Assembly: GCA_934661135.1 (NCBI GenBank)
Contig: CAKUJA010000009.1
Location: forward strand, 1-33,048
Reading direction: 5' to 3'
Source: an uncultured Oscillospiraceae bacterium
GTDB taxonomy: Bacteria; Bacillota; Clostridia; Oscillospirales; Oscillospiraceae
DNA: 33,048 bases
Shown: piece after piece, positions 1 through 8,132 of the stretch
Layout: each line of letters begins with the position of its first letter
Position numbering within the stretch: the first letter of the stretch is position 1
The notes under the pieces: generated by a model
The model's input: the letters and a program-made list of their open reading frames with translations, nothing else
Told to the model about the DNA's origin: nothing
The model's database searches: none
Position numbers and translations under genes: made by a program

Positions 1-84
1 AAAAACGTGACGATCCGCCCGGGTGTCCGCCTACTCGGCGCACCGGATCATCCGCTCATCATTAACAAAGGGGCGATCGTATGA
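1..84 (+). CDS. glgD: 3' end of a GlgD-like glucose-1-phosphate adenylyltransferase subunit (partial)
   Basis: The window opens inside a reading frame in frame 1 that encodes a C-terminal tail with RPGVRLLGAPDHPLIINKG and stops with TGA at 82-84. This resembles the C-terminal left-handed beta-helix end of GlgC/GlgD ADP-glucose pyrophosphorylase proteins, which end in a similar 'hPlvI.KG..V' pattern. The family supplies or regulates ADP-glucose for glycogen synthesis. The stop overlaps the glgA start by 4 nt (ATGA), so the two are translationally coupled. Only 27 residues are visible. The choice of GlgD over GlgC rests on the usual glgC-glgD-glgA order and is an inference. Confidence 0.6.
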   Translation, partial: KNVTIRPGVRLLGAPDHPLIINKGAIV

Positions 85-1511
85 AATTAGCATTTTTGGC
101 GTCGGAGGCCGCGCCGTTCTGCAAGACCGGCGGCCTGGGCGACGTTGCGCAGGCGCTTCCGGAGGCGCTCTCCCGCCTGCCGAAAACGGAGGTCAATGTC
201 TTTCTGCCGTATTACAGCCGCGTGAAATACTCCGGCCAGTGGAAAATGGAGTTTTTGGGATATTTCGACGTGCAGCTTGCGTGGCGGAGAGAGTATGTGG
301 GCCTGTTCCGCCTGAAAACCCGGCGGAAGAAGCTCCAGATCTATTTTATTGACAACGAACAGTATTTTAACCGTCCGTCGGCCTACGGCTATCCGGATGA
401 CGGCGAGCGCTTTGCGTATTTCTCGCGCGCCTGCCTGGAAGCGATGTGCTATCTCCAGATGCAGCCAGACATCATCCACTGCCACGACTGGCAGACGGCG
501 CTGGTGCCGATGCTCCTGCGGGAGCAGTACCGCGCGGCGTTCCCGGAGACACGGAGCGTTCTGACGATCCACAACATTGAGTATCAGGGCAAGTGCGGCC
601 TGGACTTCAACCGCGAAGTGCTCGGCGCGCCGCCCCAGTGCGATGAAATTCTGCGCTTTGACGATTGCAGCAATTTCCTCAAGGCGGGAATTGTCACGGC
701 TGATAGGGTCGGGACGGTCTCCGAGACCTACGCCGAGGAGCTGCACTATCCCTATTATGCGCACGGCCTGGCCAACGTGATTGCATCGCGCGGCAGCGAT
801 TTCACCGGGATTGTCAACGGCATCAACATGAAGCTGTTTGACCCGGCGACGAATGCGAATCTGGCGCAGCACTACGATGTCACGACAATGCGGGAAGGGA
901 AAGCGGCGAACAAGCTGGCGCTTCAGCAGCGGCTTGGCCTGCCGGAGGATCGCGATACGGCACTGCTCGTTATGGTGACGCGCCTTGCAGGACATAAGGG
1001 CATCGACCTGCTCTGCTACATTGCCGAGCGGCTTTTGCAGCGGCGCGTGCAGCTTGCGGTGCTCGGCACCGGCGAGGAGAAGTATGAGTGGTTCCTGTCC
1101 GGATTGCAATACCGCTTTCCGCAGCAGGTGGCAGCACATCTGGTGTTCGACGCTGAGTTGGCCGATCTGGCCTATGCGGCGGCGGATCTCTATCTGATGC
1201 CGTCGAAGGCGGAGCCTTGCGGCCTGTCGCAGCTCATCGCCATGCGCTACGGAGCGGTGCCGGTGGTCAACGCGACGGGTGGACTGCGCGACACCGTGAC
1301 ACCGTATGACCCGACCGACGGCTCCGGCCGCGGCTTTACGTTCCAGAGCTACAACGCGGACGACTTTTTGGCGTCGATCGACCGGGCGCTCGCGCTCTAC
1401 TACGACGCGCCGGAGCAGTTCGGCACACTGGCAGAAAACGATATGCGGATCGATTCCAGTTGGGATCAACCCGCACAGGACTATATGCGGCTCTATGAGA
1501 GCCTGAGGTGA
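81..1511 (+). CDS. glgA: Glycogen (starch) synthase, ADP-glucose type, GT5
   Basis: Transfers glucose from ADP-glucose to the non-reducing end of alpha-1,4-glucan in the cytoplasm. The 476-residue length is typical of bacterial GlgA. The N-terminus carries the ADP-glucose binding motif KTGGLGD (K15 onward). The C-terminal Rossmann domain carries SKAEPCGLSQ, with E378 at the conserved GT-B catalytic and nucleotide-binding position, followed by the usual G-rich 'ATGGLRDTV' loop. A HCHDWQT motif is present in the N-domain. The start ATG overlaps the upstream stop and is preceded by AAAGGGG. The next gene begins 10 nt downstream, which gives a glycogen synthesis and remodelling operon. Confidence 0.96.
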   Translation: MKLAFLASEAAPFCKTGGLGDVAQALPEALSRLPKTEVNVFLPYYSRVKYSGQWKMEFLGYFDVQLAWRREYVGLFRLKTRRKKLQIYFIDNEQYFNRPSAYGYPDDGERFAYFSRACLEAMCYLQMQPDIIHCHDWQTALVPMLLREQYRAAFPETRSVLTIHNIEYQGKCGLDFNREVLGAPPQCDEILRFDDCSNFLKAGIVTADRVGTVSETYAEELHYPYYAHGLANVIASRGSDFTGIVNGINMKLFDPATNANLAQHYDVTTMREGKAANKLALQQRLGLPEDRDTALLVMVTRLAGHKGIDLLCYIAERLLQRRVQLAVLGTGEEKYEWFLSGLQYRFPQQVAAHLVFDAELADLAYAAADLYLMPSKAEPCGLSQLIAMRYGAVPVVNATGGLRDTVTPYDPTDGSGRGFTFQSYNADDFLASIDRALALYYDAPEQFGTLAENDMRIDSSWDQPAQDYMRLYESLR

Positions 1512-1521
1512 CCCAAGACGT

Positions 1522-3339
1522 ATGCGAATCCTGTATAACAGCAAATTATCTCAGTTTAAAACCCCATTTGGCACGCTCACACCCGGCGAAACGTGCACAA
1601 TGCGCATTCAGATTCCGTGTTCCTGTCAGACGACGCACGTCGAGCTCCGGCTGCTCAGCGAGGACACGAAGCCGTTTTTGAACGTGCCCATGGTGAAAAC
1701 CGGCGTGACAGAGCTCTATGAGACGTGGAGCGTGTCCTTCGCGCTGGATGACCCGGATCTCTATTTCTACTATTTTCAGATTACGACAAAGAACGAATCG
1801 TTCCGCCTGCTCAAGCAGGGGGACGACACAAACATGGAGCAAGGCGACCTGTGGCAGGTCAGCGTTGCGGCACAGGAATTTGCGGTGCCGGAGGCGCTGG
1901 AAGGGGCGGTCATGTATCAGATTTTCCCCGACCGGTTTGCCAAGGAAGGACAGTGCGACCTGCACGAGAAGCTGCAGCCCTACTGGGTGCATGAAAATCT
2001 GCGCGATGTGCCGGTGTGGCAGCCGAATGAGCGCGGCGAGGTCACGAATACCGACTTCTACGGCGGCAACCTTGCGGGCATCCGTGCCAAGCTGCCCTAT
2101 TTGCAGGAGCTTGGCGTTGAGGTGCTTTATCTGAACCCGATCTTCATGGCGTGGTCGACGCACCGCTATGACACCTACGACTATGCGCGGATCGACCCGA
2201 TGCTCGGCAACGAGGGCGATTTCCGTGCGCTGTGCAATGAGGCGCATGAGCGCGGGATGAAGATTATCCTCGACGGTGTGTTTTCCCATGTGGGCAGCCG
2301 CAGTCCATATTTCCAGCAGGCGGTCTCCGACCCGAAGTCCAAGTACCGCAATTGGTTCCAGTTCCAGCACTATCCTGACCGGTATACAAGCTGGTGGGGG
2401 ATTACGACGCTGCCGTGCATCAACAAGACGGACCCGGATTTCTTAAACTACATGATCGACGACGCTTATTCCATTGCCGTGCGCTGGCTGATGGCCGGCG
2501 CGGACGGATGGCGGCTGGATGTGGTGGATGAGCTGCCGGACGAGTTTGTTCTGCGGCTGCGCCGGAGAATCCGGCAGGTCAAGCCGTCGGCCATTTTGAT
2601 CGGTGAGGTCTGGGAGGACGCGTCGAACAAGATCGCCTACGACAAGCGCCGCCGCTATTTTGTCGACAACGAGCTTGACGGTGTGATGAACTATCCGCTG
2701 CAAAAAGCAATCTTCCGCTATGTTCGCCGGGAAAACGACGGTGCAGAGTTTGGTCAGCAGGTGATGACGCTGGCGGAAAACTATCCGCCGCACGTGGCTA
2801 ACGCCTGTATGAATCTGCTCTCCACGCACGATACGCCGCGCGCAATCAACGCGCTGCTCGACCCGCGCGATGGAAGCCGCGATGAGCTGGCGCGGCGGCA
2901 GTTCTCGCCCGAGCAGCTCGCGTGGGGGAAGGAGCTGCTGAAGCTCGCGGCCTTTTTGCAGTTTACGCTGCCCGGCGCACCCTGCATCTACTATGGAGAT
3001 GAGGCGGGAATGACCGGCTACCGCGACCCGTTTAACCGGATGTTCTATCCTTGGGGCGCGGAGGATACCGGCTTGCAGGCGTTCTACCGGATGCTGGCCA
3101 AGCTCAAACGCGAGACGCCGGCGCTGAAGAAGGGACGGATTGAGGTCATCACGGCGGCAGAGGGGCGCGTACAGTTCCTTCGCCAATTCGGTGAGAATAC
3201 GGCGATGGCCTTTACCAATGCGTCGCGTGAGCCGTGGACGGTGCACCATTCCGGCCGGCTGCTGTTTGGCGGCAATCTGCGCGCCTATACGCCGGACTCC
3301 GTGATTTTGGGTGAAAACGGGTTCTGCGTGATGGAATAA
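1522..3339 (+). CDS. GH13 alpha-glucan hydrolase (neopullulanase / alpha-amylase type)
   Basis: A 605-residue GH13 enzyme acting on alpha-1,4 or alpha-1,6 glucans. An N-terminal beta-sandwich of about 120 residues precedes the TIM barrel, which opens at VMYQIFPDRF. The four GH13 regions are visible: DGVFSH (251-256), GWRLDVVDE with nucleophile D333, GEVWED with acid/base E362, and STHDTPR with H436-D437. All catalytic residues are present. No signal peptide is seen, so it is probably cytoplasmic and trims or debranches glycogen, consistent with its position 10 nt behind glgA. The ribosome site is weak (GAGGTG over the glgA stop), which suggests coupling. Exact specificity (neopullulanase, cyclomaltodextrinase or maltogenic amylase) cannot be read from sequence alone. 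Confidence 0.9.
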   Translation: MRILYNSKLSQFKTPFGTLTPGETCTMRIQIPCSCQTTHVELRLLSEDTKPFLNVPMVKTGVTELYETWSVSFALDDPDLYFYYFQITTKNESFRLLKQGDDTNMEQGDLWQVSVAAQEFAVPEALEGAVMYQIFPDRFAKEGQCDLHEKLQPYWVHENLRDVPVWQPNERGEVTNTDFYGGNLAGIRAKLPYLQELGVEVLYLNPIFMAWSTHRYDTYDYARIDPMLGNEGDFRALCNEAHERGMKIILDGVFSHVGSRSPYFQQAVSDPKSKYRNWFQFQHYPDRYTSWWGITTLPCINKTDPDFLNYMIDDAYSIAVRWLMAGADGWRLDVVDELPDEFVLRLRRRIRQVKPSAILIGEVWEDASNKIAYDKRRRYFVDNELDGVMNYPLQKAIFRYVRRENDGAEFGQQVMTLAENYPPHVANACMNLLSTHDTPRAINALLDPRDGSRDELARRQFSPEQLAWGKELLKLAAFLQFTLPGAPCIYYGDEAGMTGYRDPFNRMFYPWGAEDTGLQAFYRMLAKLKRETPALKKGRIEVITAAEGRVQFLRQFGENTAMAFTNASREPWTVHHSGRLLFGGNLRAYTPDSVILGENGFCVME

Positions 3340-3380
3340 GACTGCGCGGCGAAAAACGGTAAATCAGATCAAAAAATGAA

Positions 3381-3414
3381 GCCGCGCCCGACTCGATCGG
3401 GCGCGGCATTTTTT
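3381..3414 (+). terminator. Rho-independent terminator of the glycogen operon
   Basis: A perfect 11-bp GC-rich stem (GCCGCGCCCGA, 3381-3391, paired with 3397-3407) has a 5-nt loop and is followed by ATTTTTT (3408-3414). It sits 42 nt after the GH13 stop. Its T-run directly abuts the CGGAGG ribosome site of the next gene. Confidence 0.93.
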
Positions 3415-3425
3415 CGGAGGATGCG

Positions 3426-4043
3426 ATGAAAGAACAGGAACGGATGCTTGCCGGGGCGCTGTATTTTGCCGGAGACGAGGAGCTGACGGCAGCGCGCCGC
3501 CGCGCAAAAATGCTGACACGGAAGTATAATGCAACAACGGAGGATGAAACAGCACGGCGGGAGGAACTGCTGCGTGCGCTGCTGGGCAGCGCGGGCGCGC
3601 GGATTTGGATCGAACTACCGTTTCGTGTGGATTATGGCAGCAATGTGACGGTGGGTACGGACTTTTATGCAAATTACGATTGCCTGATTCTCGATGTTGC
3701 ACCGGTTACAATCGGAGATCGCGTGATGTTTGGCCCGCGCGTCTGCATTTGTACTGCGGCACATCCGATTGATGCGGCGGTACGAAGCCGGGGACTGGAA
3801 TACGGAAAACCGATTACGATTGGCGACGACGTATGGTTGGGCGCCAATGTGACGGTGAATCCAGGCGTGACCATCGGCAGCGGGACGGTGATCGGCTCCG
3901 GTTCCGTGGTGACGCGGAATATTCCGGCAGGCGTGGTTGCAGCCGGGAATCCGTGCCGCGTGCTGCGGACAATTGGAGAGGAGGATCGCGTCCGCTGGCA
4001 GACGGCAGAGCGGGACTATGATGGAGTGCCGGAGCCGCGGTAA
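3426..4043 (+). CDS. Sugar O-acetyltransferase (maltose/galactoside acetyltransferase family)
   Basis: A 205-residue acetyl-CoA-dependent O-acetyltransferase of the hexapeptide-repeat family (LacA/Maa type). A short N-terminal helical Mac-like segment (1-50) is followed by a left-handed beta-helix with repeats such as VTIGDRVMFGPRV and ITIGDDVWLGANV. The catalytic His of the family is H113 in TAAHPID. The C-terminus 'GVVAAGNPCRVLR' is the usual closing motif. The ATG at 3426 lies 5 nt after GGAGG. An earlier ATG at 3421 runs into a stop after two codons. The gene stands alone between a terminator on its left and a convergent terminator on its right. Its substrate is unknown; the glycogen operon next door makes a maltodextrin or glucose acceptor possible. 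Confidence 0.92.
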   Translation: MKEQERMLAGALYFAGDEELTAARRRAKMLTRKYNATTEDETARREELLRALLGSAGARIWIELPFRVDYGSNVTVGTDFYANYDCLILDVAPVTIGDRVMFGPRVCICTAAHPIDAAVRSRGLEYGKPITIGDDVWLGANVTVNPGVTIGSGTVIGSGSVVTRNIPAGVVAAGNPCRVLRTIGEEDRVRWQTAERDYDGVPEPR

Positions 4044-4073
4044 GACCCGCAGCAGCCAAATGGTGAGAAACGA

Positions 4074-4112
4074 CAAAGACCCCGGCGGTTCAAACATCCG
4101 CCGGGGTCTTTG
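4074..4112. terminator. Bidirectional terminator between convergent genes
   Basis: A perfect 15-bp stem (4074-4088 with 4098-4112, CAAAGACCCCGGCGG and its complement) encloses a 9-nt loop. It lies between the acetyltransferase stop (4043, plus) and the HtrA stop (4129, minus). On both strands the arm ends in CTTTG, and on the minus strand this continues T-rich, so it can serve both genes. Confidence 0.88.
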
Positions 4113-4128
4113 CGCTGTGTGCAGGAAT

Positions 4129-5535
4129 TCAGTTGAAGAAATTGAAAGGGAAGCCGCTCTGACCATTCTGGCTGTTTTGACCGTTCTGGCCATAGTAGTA
4201 ATTATACTGCTCGTTCTGCTGGCTTTGCTGGCTCTGTTCGTTCTGTGCGGACTGGCTGTCGGTGTTCTGCGGCAGCGCGTCCTGCGTCTTTTGACCGACA
4301 GTCAGTTTCAGCTCGAGCGTCTCGCCCTGCCGGTAGACGGAGAGCGTCAGTTCGTCGCCGACGGCGCAGTTGCCGACATAGTCGACCAGGGCGCTGCTGC
4401 CGGAGATGGCATCGCCATTGACCGCAGTGATGATGTCGTTGACCTTCAAACCCGCAGTCTCCGCAGGACTATCCGCAACAACTTCCGCCACGGCTGCACC
4501 CTGCGGAAGGCCGAGCTGCTGGCTTTCACTGCTGACGTTCGTCACGCTGACGCCGACATACGGTTTGACAATATAGCCGTTTTCAATGATACTCTCTACG
4601 ATGCTGCGTACGTCGTTGATCGGAATGGCAAAGCCGATGTTATCGATCGATGCGGTGCTGGAGCTTGAACTCGAGCCGTACTTCGCATTTGTGATGCCGA
4701 CGACCTCGCCGTACATATTAAACAGCGCGCCGCCGGAGTTGCCGGAGTTGATGGCCGCGTCGGTTTGAATCAGGCTCATGCGCAGGCCGTTCGAGAACGT
4801 GACCTCGCGGTTGAGCGCACTGACCATGCCGCTCGTCAGCGAGAATGTCAGCTCGCCGAGCGGGTTGCCGATGGCGACAACCTGATCGCCGACGTTCAGA
4901 TCGTCAGAGCTGCCGAGCACAACCGGCTGCAAGCCTTCGGCGTCGATTTTCAGCACGGCGATGTCGTTGCTCTCATCGTAGCCGATTAACGTTGCATCAT
5001 AGGTGCTGCCGTCGTAGAGGGCGACAGTGATGGAGGTGGAATCCTCAACCACATGGTAGTTGGTCAGGATGTAGCCGTCAGCCGTCAGGATGAAGCCGGA
5101 ACCGGCTGCTGCGGACTGGGTTTGATACCCCCAGTAGTTTGTGGTGATCGAAGTCGTAATGCCGACAGTCGAGTTGACGTTCTGCGCGTAGACTTCCGCG
5201 GCGGTCAGCTCCTTGCCGGTGTTGACGTGTGCCACAGAAATGGCTTCGGTTTCGCGCTGACCTTCATAAATGGTGGTGTTGGAGGAGCTTGCCGCTTCGG
5301 ACTGCGACGCGGACTGCTTTGCGGCATTTGCGGTCAGCAGCGAGCCGCCGGCGCCGGCTGCGCCGCCAACCAGCGCGCAGGCCAGAAGCAGGGCAACGGT
5401 TTTGCTTGCGCTGCGGTGCTTTTTTTCCGGGGAATGCGGCTGCGGAGATTGGCTGCCGGGGTCCGGGGTAAAGTTGTAGGAATAGGACTGCCGGTTTTCA
5501 ACCGGGCGATGTTCATTTTCATAAGGTTCGTACAT
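4129..5535 (-). CDS. htrA: Membrane-anchored HtrA/DegP-type serine protease with PDZ domain (paralogue 1)
   Basis: A 468-residue S1C protease that degrades or refolds damaged exported proteins at the outer face of the membrane. A hydrophilic cytoplasmic N-tail (1-45) is followed by one transmembrane segment (about 46-70), a trypsin-like domain with catalytic H161 (TNYHVV), D191 (NDIAVL) and S267 (GNSGGA), and one PDZ domain (about 325-413). The C-terminal tail (421-468) is rich in Gln, Asn and Ser with a YNYYY block and is low complexity. The ATG is preceded by AAAGGAG at 8 nt. The gene is divergent from the DUF4430-htrA2 pair, and a second paralogue lies 0.7 kb away. Confidence 0.95.
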   Translation of the reverse strand: MYEPYENEHRPVENRQSYSYNFTPDPGSQSPQPHSPEKKHRSASKTVALLLACALVGGAAGAGGSLLTANAAKQSASQSEAASSSNTTIYEGQRETEAISVAHVNTGKELTAAEVYAQNVNSTVGITTSITTNYWGYQTQSAAAGSGFILTADGYILTNYHVVEDSTSITVALYDGSTYDATLIGYDESNDIAVLKIDAEGLQPVVLGSSDDLNVGDQVVAIGNPLGELTFSLTSGMVSALNREVTFSNGLRMSLIQTDAAINSGNSGGALFNMYGEVVGITNAKYGSSSSSSTASIDNIGFAIPINDVRSIVESIIENGYIVKPYVGVSVTNVSSESQQLGLPQGAAVAEVVADSPAETAGLKVNDIITAVNGDAISGSSALVDYVGNCAVGDELTLSVYRQGETLELKLTVGQKTQDALPQNTDSQSAQNEQSQQSQQNEQYNYYYGQNGQNSQNGQSGFPFNFFN

Positions 5536-5618
5536 ATAAAGGACTCCTTTCGGATGTGTGTTTCAATTTCTGAGTACAGTGTACCGCAAAATACTGAAGT
5601 GATGCTGAAAAAATTCAG

Positions 5619-5640
5619 GAACGTTTTGTGAACGTTTTAT
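5619..5640 (+). promoter_or_regulatory. Two tandem 11-bp direct repeats, candidate response-regulator site
   Basis: GAACGTTTT occurs at 5619-5627 and again at 5630-5638, a period of exactly 11 bp, or one DNA turn. It lies in the shared spacer of the divergent htrA genes, 17 nt upstream of the -35 box at 5658. Such spacing is typical of OmpR-family response-regulator boxes. No regulator gene is in the window, so the role is inferred. Confidence 0.4.
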
Positions 5641-5657
5641 GAGCAAGGCGTTAAGGG

Positions 5658-5686
5658 TTGACTTTTTGCGGTCAATCCGGTATTGT
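5658..5686 (+). promoter_or_regulatory. Sigma-A-type promoter for the DUF4430-htrA2 unit
   Basis: TTGACT (5658-5663), a 17-nt spacer and TATTGT (5681-5686) lie about 55 nt before the DUF4430 start. Spacing is ideal, and the -10 box matches 4 of 6 positions. Confidence 0.6.
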
Positions 5687-5739
5687 AAATTGTCAAATGT
5701 GTGAAATTATAAAGGATAGAATGCTTCGGGGATGACAAT

Positions 5740-6240
5740 ATGAAAAAATGGTGGAAGATTTTCAGTTTGCTAGCCGCAATGATTTTGCTGTCGGCCTGCG
5801 GCACACAGCGGCAGAGCGATGCGGCGGGGAGGTGTAAAATTTCAATCTCCTGTGCGGTGCTTGCGGCTGACCCTGCGGCGTGCAGCGCTGAGAAGCGCGA
5901 TCTGATTCCGGAGGACGGATGGATTCTGCCGGAGCAGGAGGTGGCGTTTTCGGAGGGCGAGAGCGTGTTCGACGTGCTCCAGCGTGTGACGCGCGAGCAG
6001 AAGATCCAGATGGAATTCAGTCAGTCGCCGGTTTATGAGACGGCATATATTGAAGGCATTGGAAATTTGTATGAATTTGACGCGGGGGCGCTGTCCGGGT
6101 GGATGTACCGGGTGAACGGCTGGTTCCCGAACTATGGGTGCAGCAGCTATCAGGTACAGGACGGCGACGTAATTGAGTGGGTTTATACCTGTGACCTCGG
6201 CGCGGATGTCGGCGGCGGGGATGCGGTGCAGGACGAATAA
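5740..6240 (+). CDS. DUF4430-domain lipoprotein
   Basis: A 166-residue exported protein. A short signal peptide ends in the lipobox LSAC with C20 as the lipidated residue. The mature part carries a DUF4430-type fold (about 75-160), recognised by 'VFDVLQRV' and the 'GWMYRVNGWFPNYGCSSY...DGDVIEWVY' pattern, shared with the C-terminal domain of cobalamin-binding transcobalamin-like proteins and with many Firmicutes surface proteins. Its ligand or partner is not known. It is followed after 19 nt by htrA2, so the two are probably co-transcribed from the promoter at 5658. It may be a client or a sensor for the protease; that is inference from position only. Confidence 0.82.
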   Translation: MKKWWKIFSLLAAMILLSACGTQRQSDAAGRCKISISCAVLAADPAACSAEKRDLIPEDGWILPEQEVAFSEGESVFDVLQRVTREQKIQMEFSQSPVYETAYIEGIGNLYEFDAGALSGWMYRVNGWFPNYGCSSYQVQDGDVIEWVYTCDLGADVGGGDAVQDE

Positions 6241-6259
6241 TTCCGGGGGAGAGAACAAA

Positions 6260-7633
6260 ATGGACGAACAAAAAGAACAGCAGTTTTCGGTAGAGCCGAT
6301 GGAGGAGCAGCCGGTTTCAGCGGATTCAGGTGAAACGGCGCAGGCACCGGGAGAACCGGAGGAGCGGCAGACGGAGACGCCGAAGAAAAAGCGGCGCATC
6401 TGGCTGAAAATTACGGCGCTGATGCTGGCTGTGGCGCTGGTGGCGACGCTGGGGCGGAGTTTGCTGCGGCGCGCAATTACGTCGCTGGAGCAGAGAAACG
6501 GTGCGAATGCGCAGGACACGGCTTCAGAGAACACGGAGAAGCCAACCGCAAAACCGGAGCAGACGGAGCCTTACCGCCGAGAAAACACCCCGCTGCCGGA
6601 GAGCTTGACGAGCTATGAGGGGGACAAAACGCTCTCGGCGCAGCAGGCCTACGCGATGAATGTGGATGCGGTGTGCGGCATTGCCACAACGGAGACGACA
6701 AATGTGTTTGGACAGTCTACGGCATCGGCGGTGGTGGGCAGCGGCTTCGTGCTGACGGAGGACGGCTATGTTGTGACGAACAACCATGTTGTGGAAGCAA
6801 GCGGAACGCTGTCTGTGAAGCTGCATGACGGAAGCTCCTATCCTGCGGCGGTGATCGGCGGGGATGCGCTGAGCGATGTTGCGTTGCTGAAGATTGAGGC
6901 GGAGGGACTTTCGCACGTGGCGGTCGGCGATTCGGACAAGATCGCGGTTGGCGAGAGCTGCATTGCCATTGGCAATCCGCTCGGAGAGCTGACGTTTACG
7001 ATGACCGGCGGCTATGTCAGCGCGCTGCCGCGCGAGATCAACATCAGCGGAAAGCCGATCAATATGTTCCAGACCGACGCGGCCATCAACGCGGGCAACT
7101 CCGGCGGACCGCTGTTTGACATGAACGGCAATGTGATCGGCATTACAAGCGCGAAATACTCCGGCGTCACGGGATCGGGCGCATCGATCGAGGGCGTCGG
7201 CTTTGCCATTCCGATCAACGACGCGCTGCGCGTGGTCTACGATCTTCAGGAATACGGCTTTGTGCGCGGGCGCGCCTACCTTGGCATCACGCTGAAGGAT
7301 CTCGACAGCACGACAGCGGAGACCTACGGACTGCCGGTGGGGCCGATTGTGCAGACGGTTGTTGCCGGGAGCTGCGCAGAGAAGGCCGGCATTCAGGTGC
7401 GGGACATCATTCTGGCGTTCAATGGGACGACGGTCAAGAGCTACACGCAGCTCGTCTCCGCGATGAACAAGGCGCGTGCGGGCGACACGGTGACGATTAA
7501 GCTGCTCCGCTCCGGTGCGGAGCTGGAGGTGACACTGACGCTGGATGAGCGGCCGGAGGAGACGCTCACGCAGGGGACGGTGGACAATACGGAGGAATAC
7601 AACTATTATTATGACCCGGAAAGCGGGGAATAA
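6260..7633 (+). CDS. htrA: Membrane-anchored HtrA/DegP-type serine protease with PDZ domain (paralogue 2)
   Basis: A 457-residue S1C protease. The ATG at 6260 follows a GGGGGAGAGA ribosome site; an upstream in-frame ATG lies inside the DUF4430 gene and is rejected. The cytoplasmic tail is acidic (1-40), followed by basic KKKRR and a transmembrane helix (about 47-64). The protease domain has H176 (TNNHVV), D206 (SDVALL) and S281 (GNSGGP). One PDZ domain spans about 330-420. The protein ends in EEYNYYYDPESGE, and this YNYYY motif is shared with the divergent HtrA paralogue. It forms a likely two-gene unit with the DUF4430 lipoprotein and is closed by a strong terminator. Confidence 0.95.
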   Translation: MDEQKEQQFSVEPMEEQPVSADSGETAQAPGEPEERQTETPKKKRRIWLKITALMLAVALVATLGRSLLRRAITSLEQRNGANAQDTASENTEKPTAKPEQTEPYRRENTPLPESLTSYEGDKTLSAQQAYAMNVDAVCGIATTETTNVFGQSTASAVVGSGFVLTEDGYVVTNNHVVEASGTLSVKLHDGSSYPAAVIGGDALSDVALLKIEAEGLSHVAVGDSDKIAVGESCIAIGNPLGELTFTMTGGYVSALPREINISGKPINMFQTDAAINAGNSGGPLFDMNGNVIGITSAKYSGVTGSGASIEGVGFAIPINDALRVVYDLQEYGFVRGRAYLGITLKDLDSTTAETYGLPVGPIVQTVVAGSCAEKAGIQVRDIILAFNGTTVKSYTQLVSAMNKARAGDTVTIKLLRSGAELEVTLTLDERPEETLTQGTVDNTEEYNYYYDPESGE

Positions 7634-7638
7634 CAGGA

Positions 7639-7683
7639 AACCCCGCCGTGGTTCTGAAGCGAACCACGGCGGGGTTGATTTTG
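7639..7683 (+). terminator. Rho-independent terminator after htrA2
   Basis: A perfect 16-bp stem (AACCCCGCCGTGGTTC, 7639-7654, paired with 7661-7676) has a 6-nt loop and is followed by GATTTTG. It starts just after the TAA. Confidence 0.92.
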
Positions 7684-7833
7684 CGCGCCAATACGTTTTT
7701 CTCGATGCAGAGAAACGAGAACGGACGGCAGTTCCTTTTTGGGTCGCCAAAAGTGTTTGCGCCCCGATTCTTTTCGCCTCTTTTCGGAGAAAGAAAAGAA
7801 TCGCCGCGTCGTCAGAAGAAGGCTGCTGCTCAT

Positions 7834-7940
7834 GTAGGGGCGGACGACTCTGTCCGCCCTTACCGCGCTACGATTTTGCCGCAGATTTCTGTTAAACCAT
7901 TCTTACCTACCGCCGGGCGGACAGAGTCGTCCGCCCCTAC
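7834..7940. repeat. REPIN-like inverted pair of GTAG-headed palindromes
   Basis: A 26-nt unit at 7834-7859 begins with GTAG, contains the palindrome GGGCGGAC / GTCCGCCC around a 6-nt loop, and recurs as a perfect reverse complement at 7915-7940, with 55 nt between. The tetranucleotides face outward. This is the layout of REP doublets (REPINs), which are mobilised by RAYT (TnpA-REP) transposases. No RAYT gene is in the window. Confidence 0.7.
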
Positions 7941-8132
7941 GGGTGCAGTGTAAGAATCGTGTTGCAGGTGATTCCGAAAGGCGCGAGCAGAGCGCAGAGA
8001 CCTTTCGCGGGATAGGGACTGGTGCTACGGACAGAGGAAGGCTGAGATTTTTTGAGAAATTTTTTGGACTACGGTTGGCACCATGCCCTCTTTCTTTTCT
8101 TGGCAGATTGAACCCGTTCTTTTCTTTCTAAA

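Noticed and set aside
87..1544. Long minus-strand open frame opposite glgA
   Set aside because: Arg/His-rich antisense frame typical of GC-rich genes; glgA has all family motifs on the other strand.
7834..7940. Short CRISPR-like repeat pair
   Set aside because: Only two units, in inverted orientation, with no cas genes; the REPIN layout explains it better.
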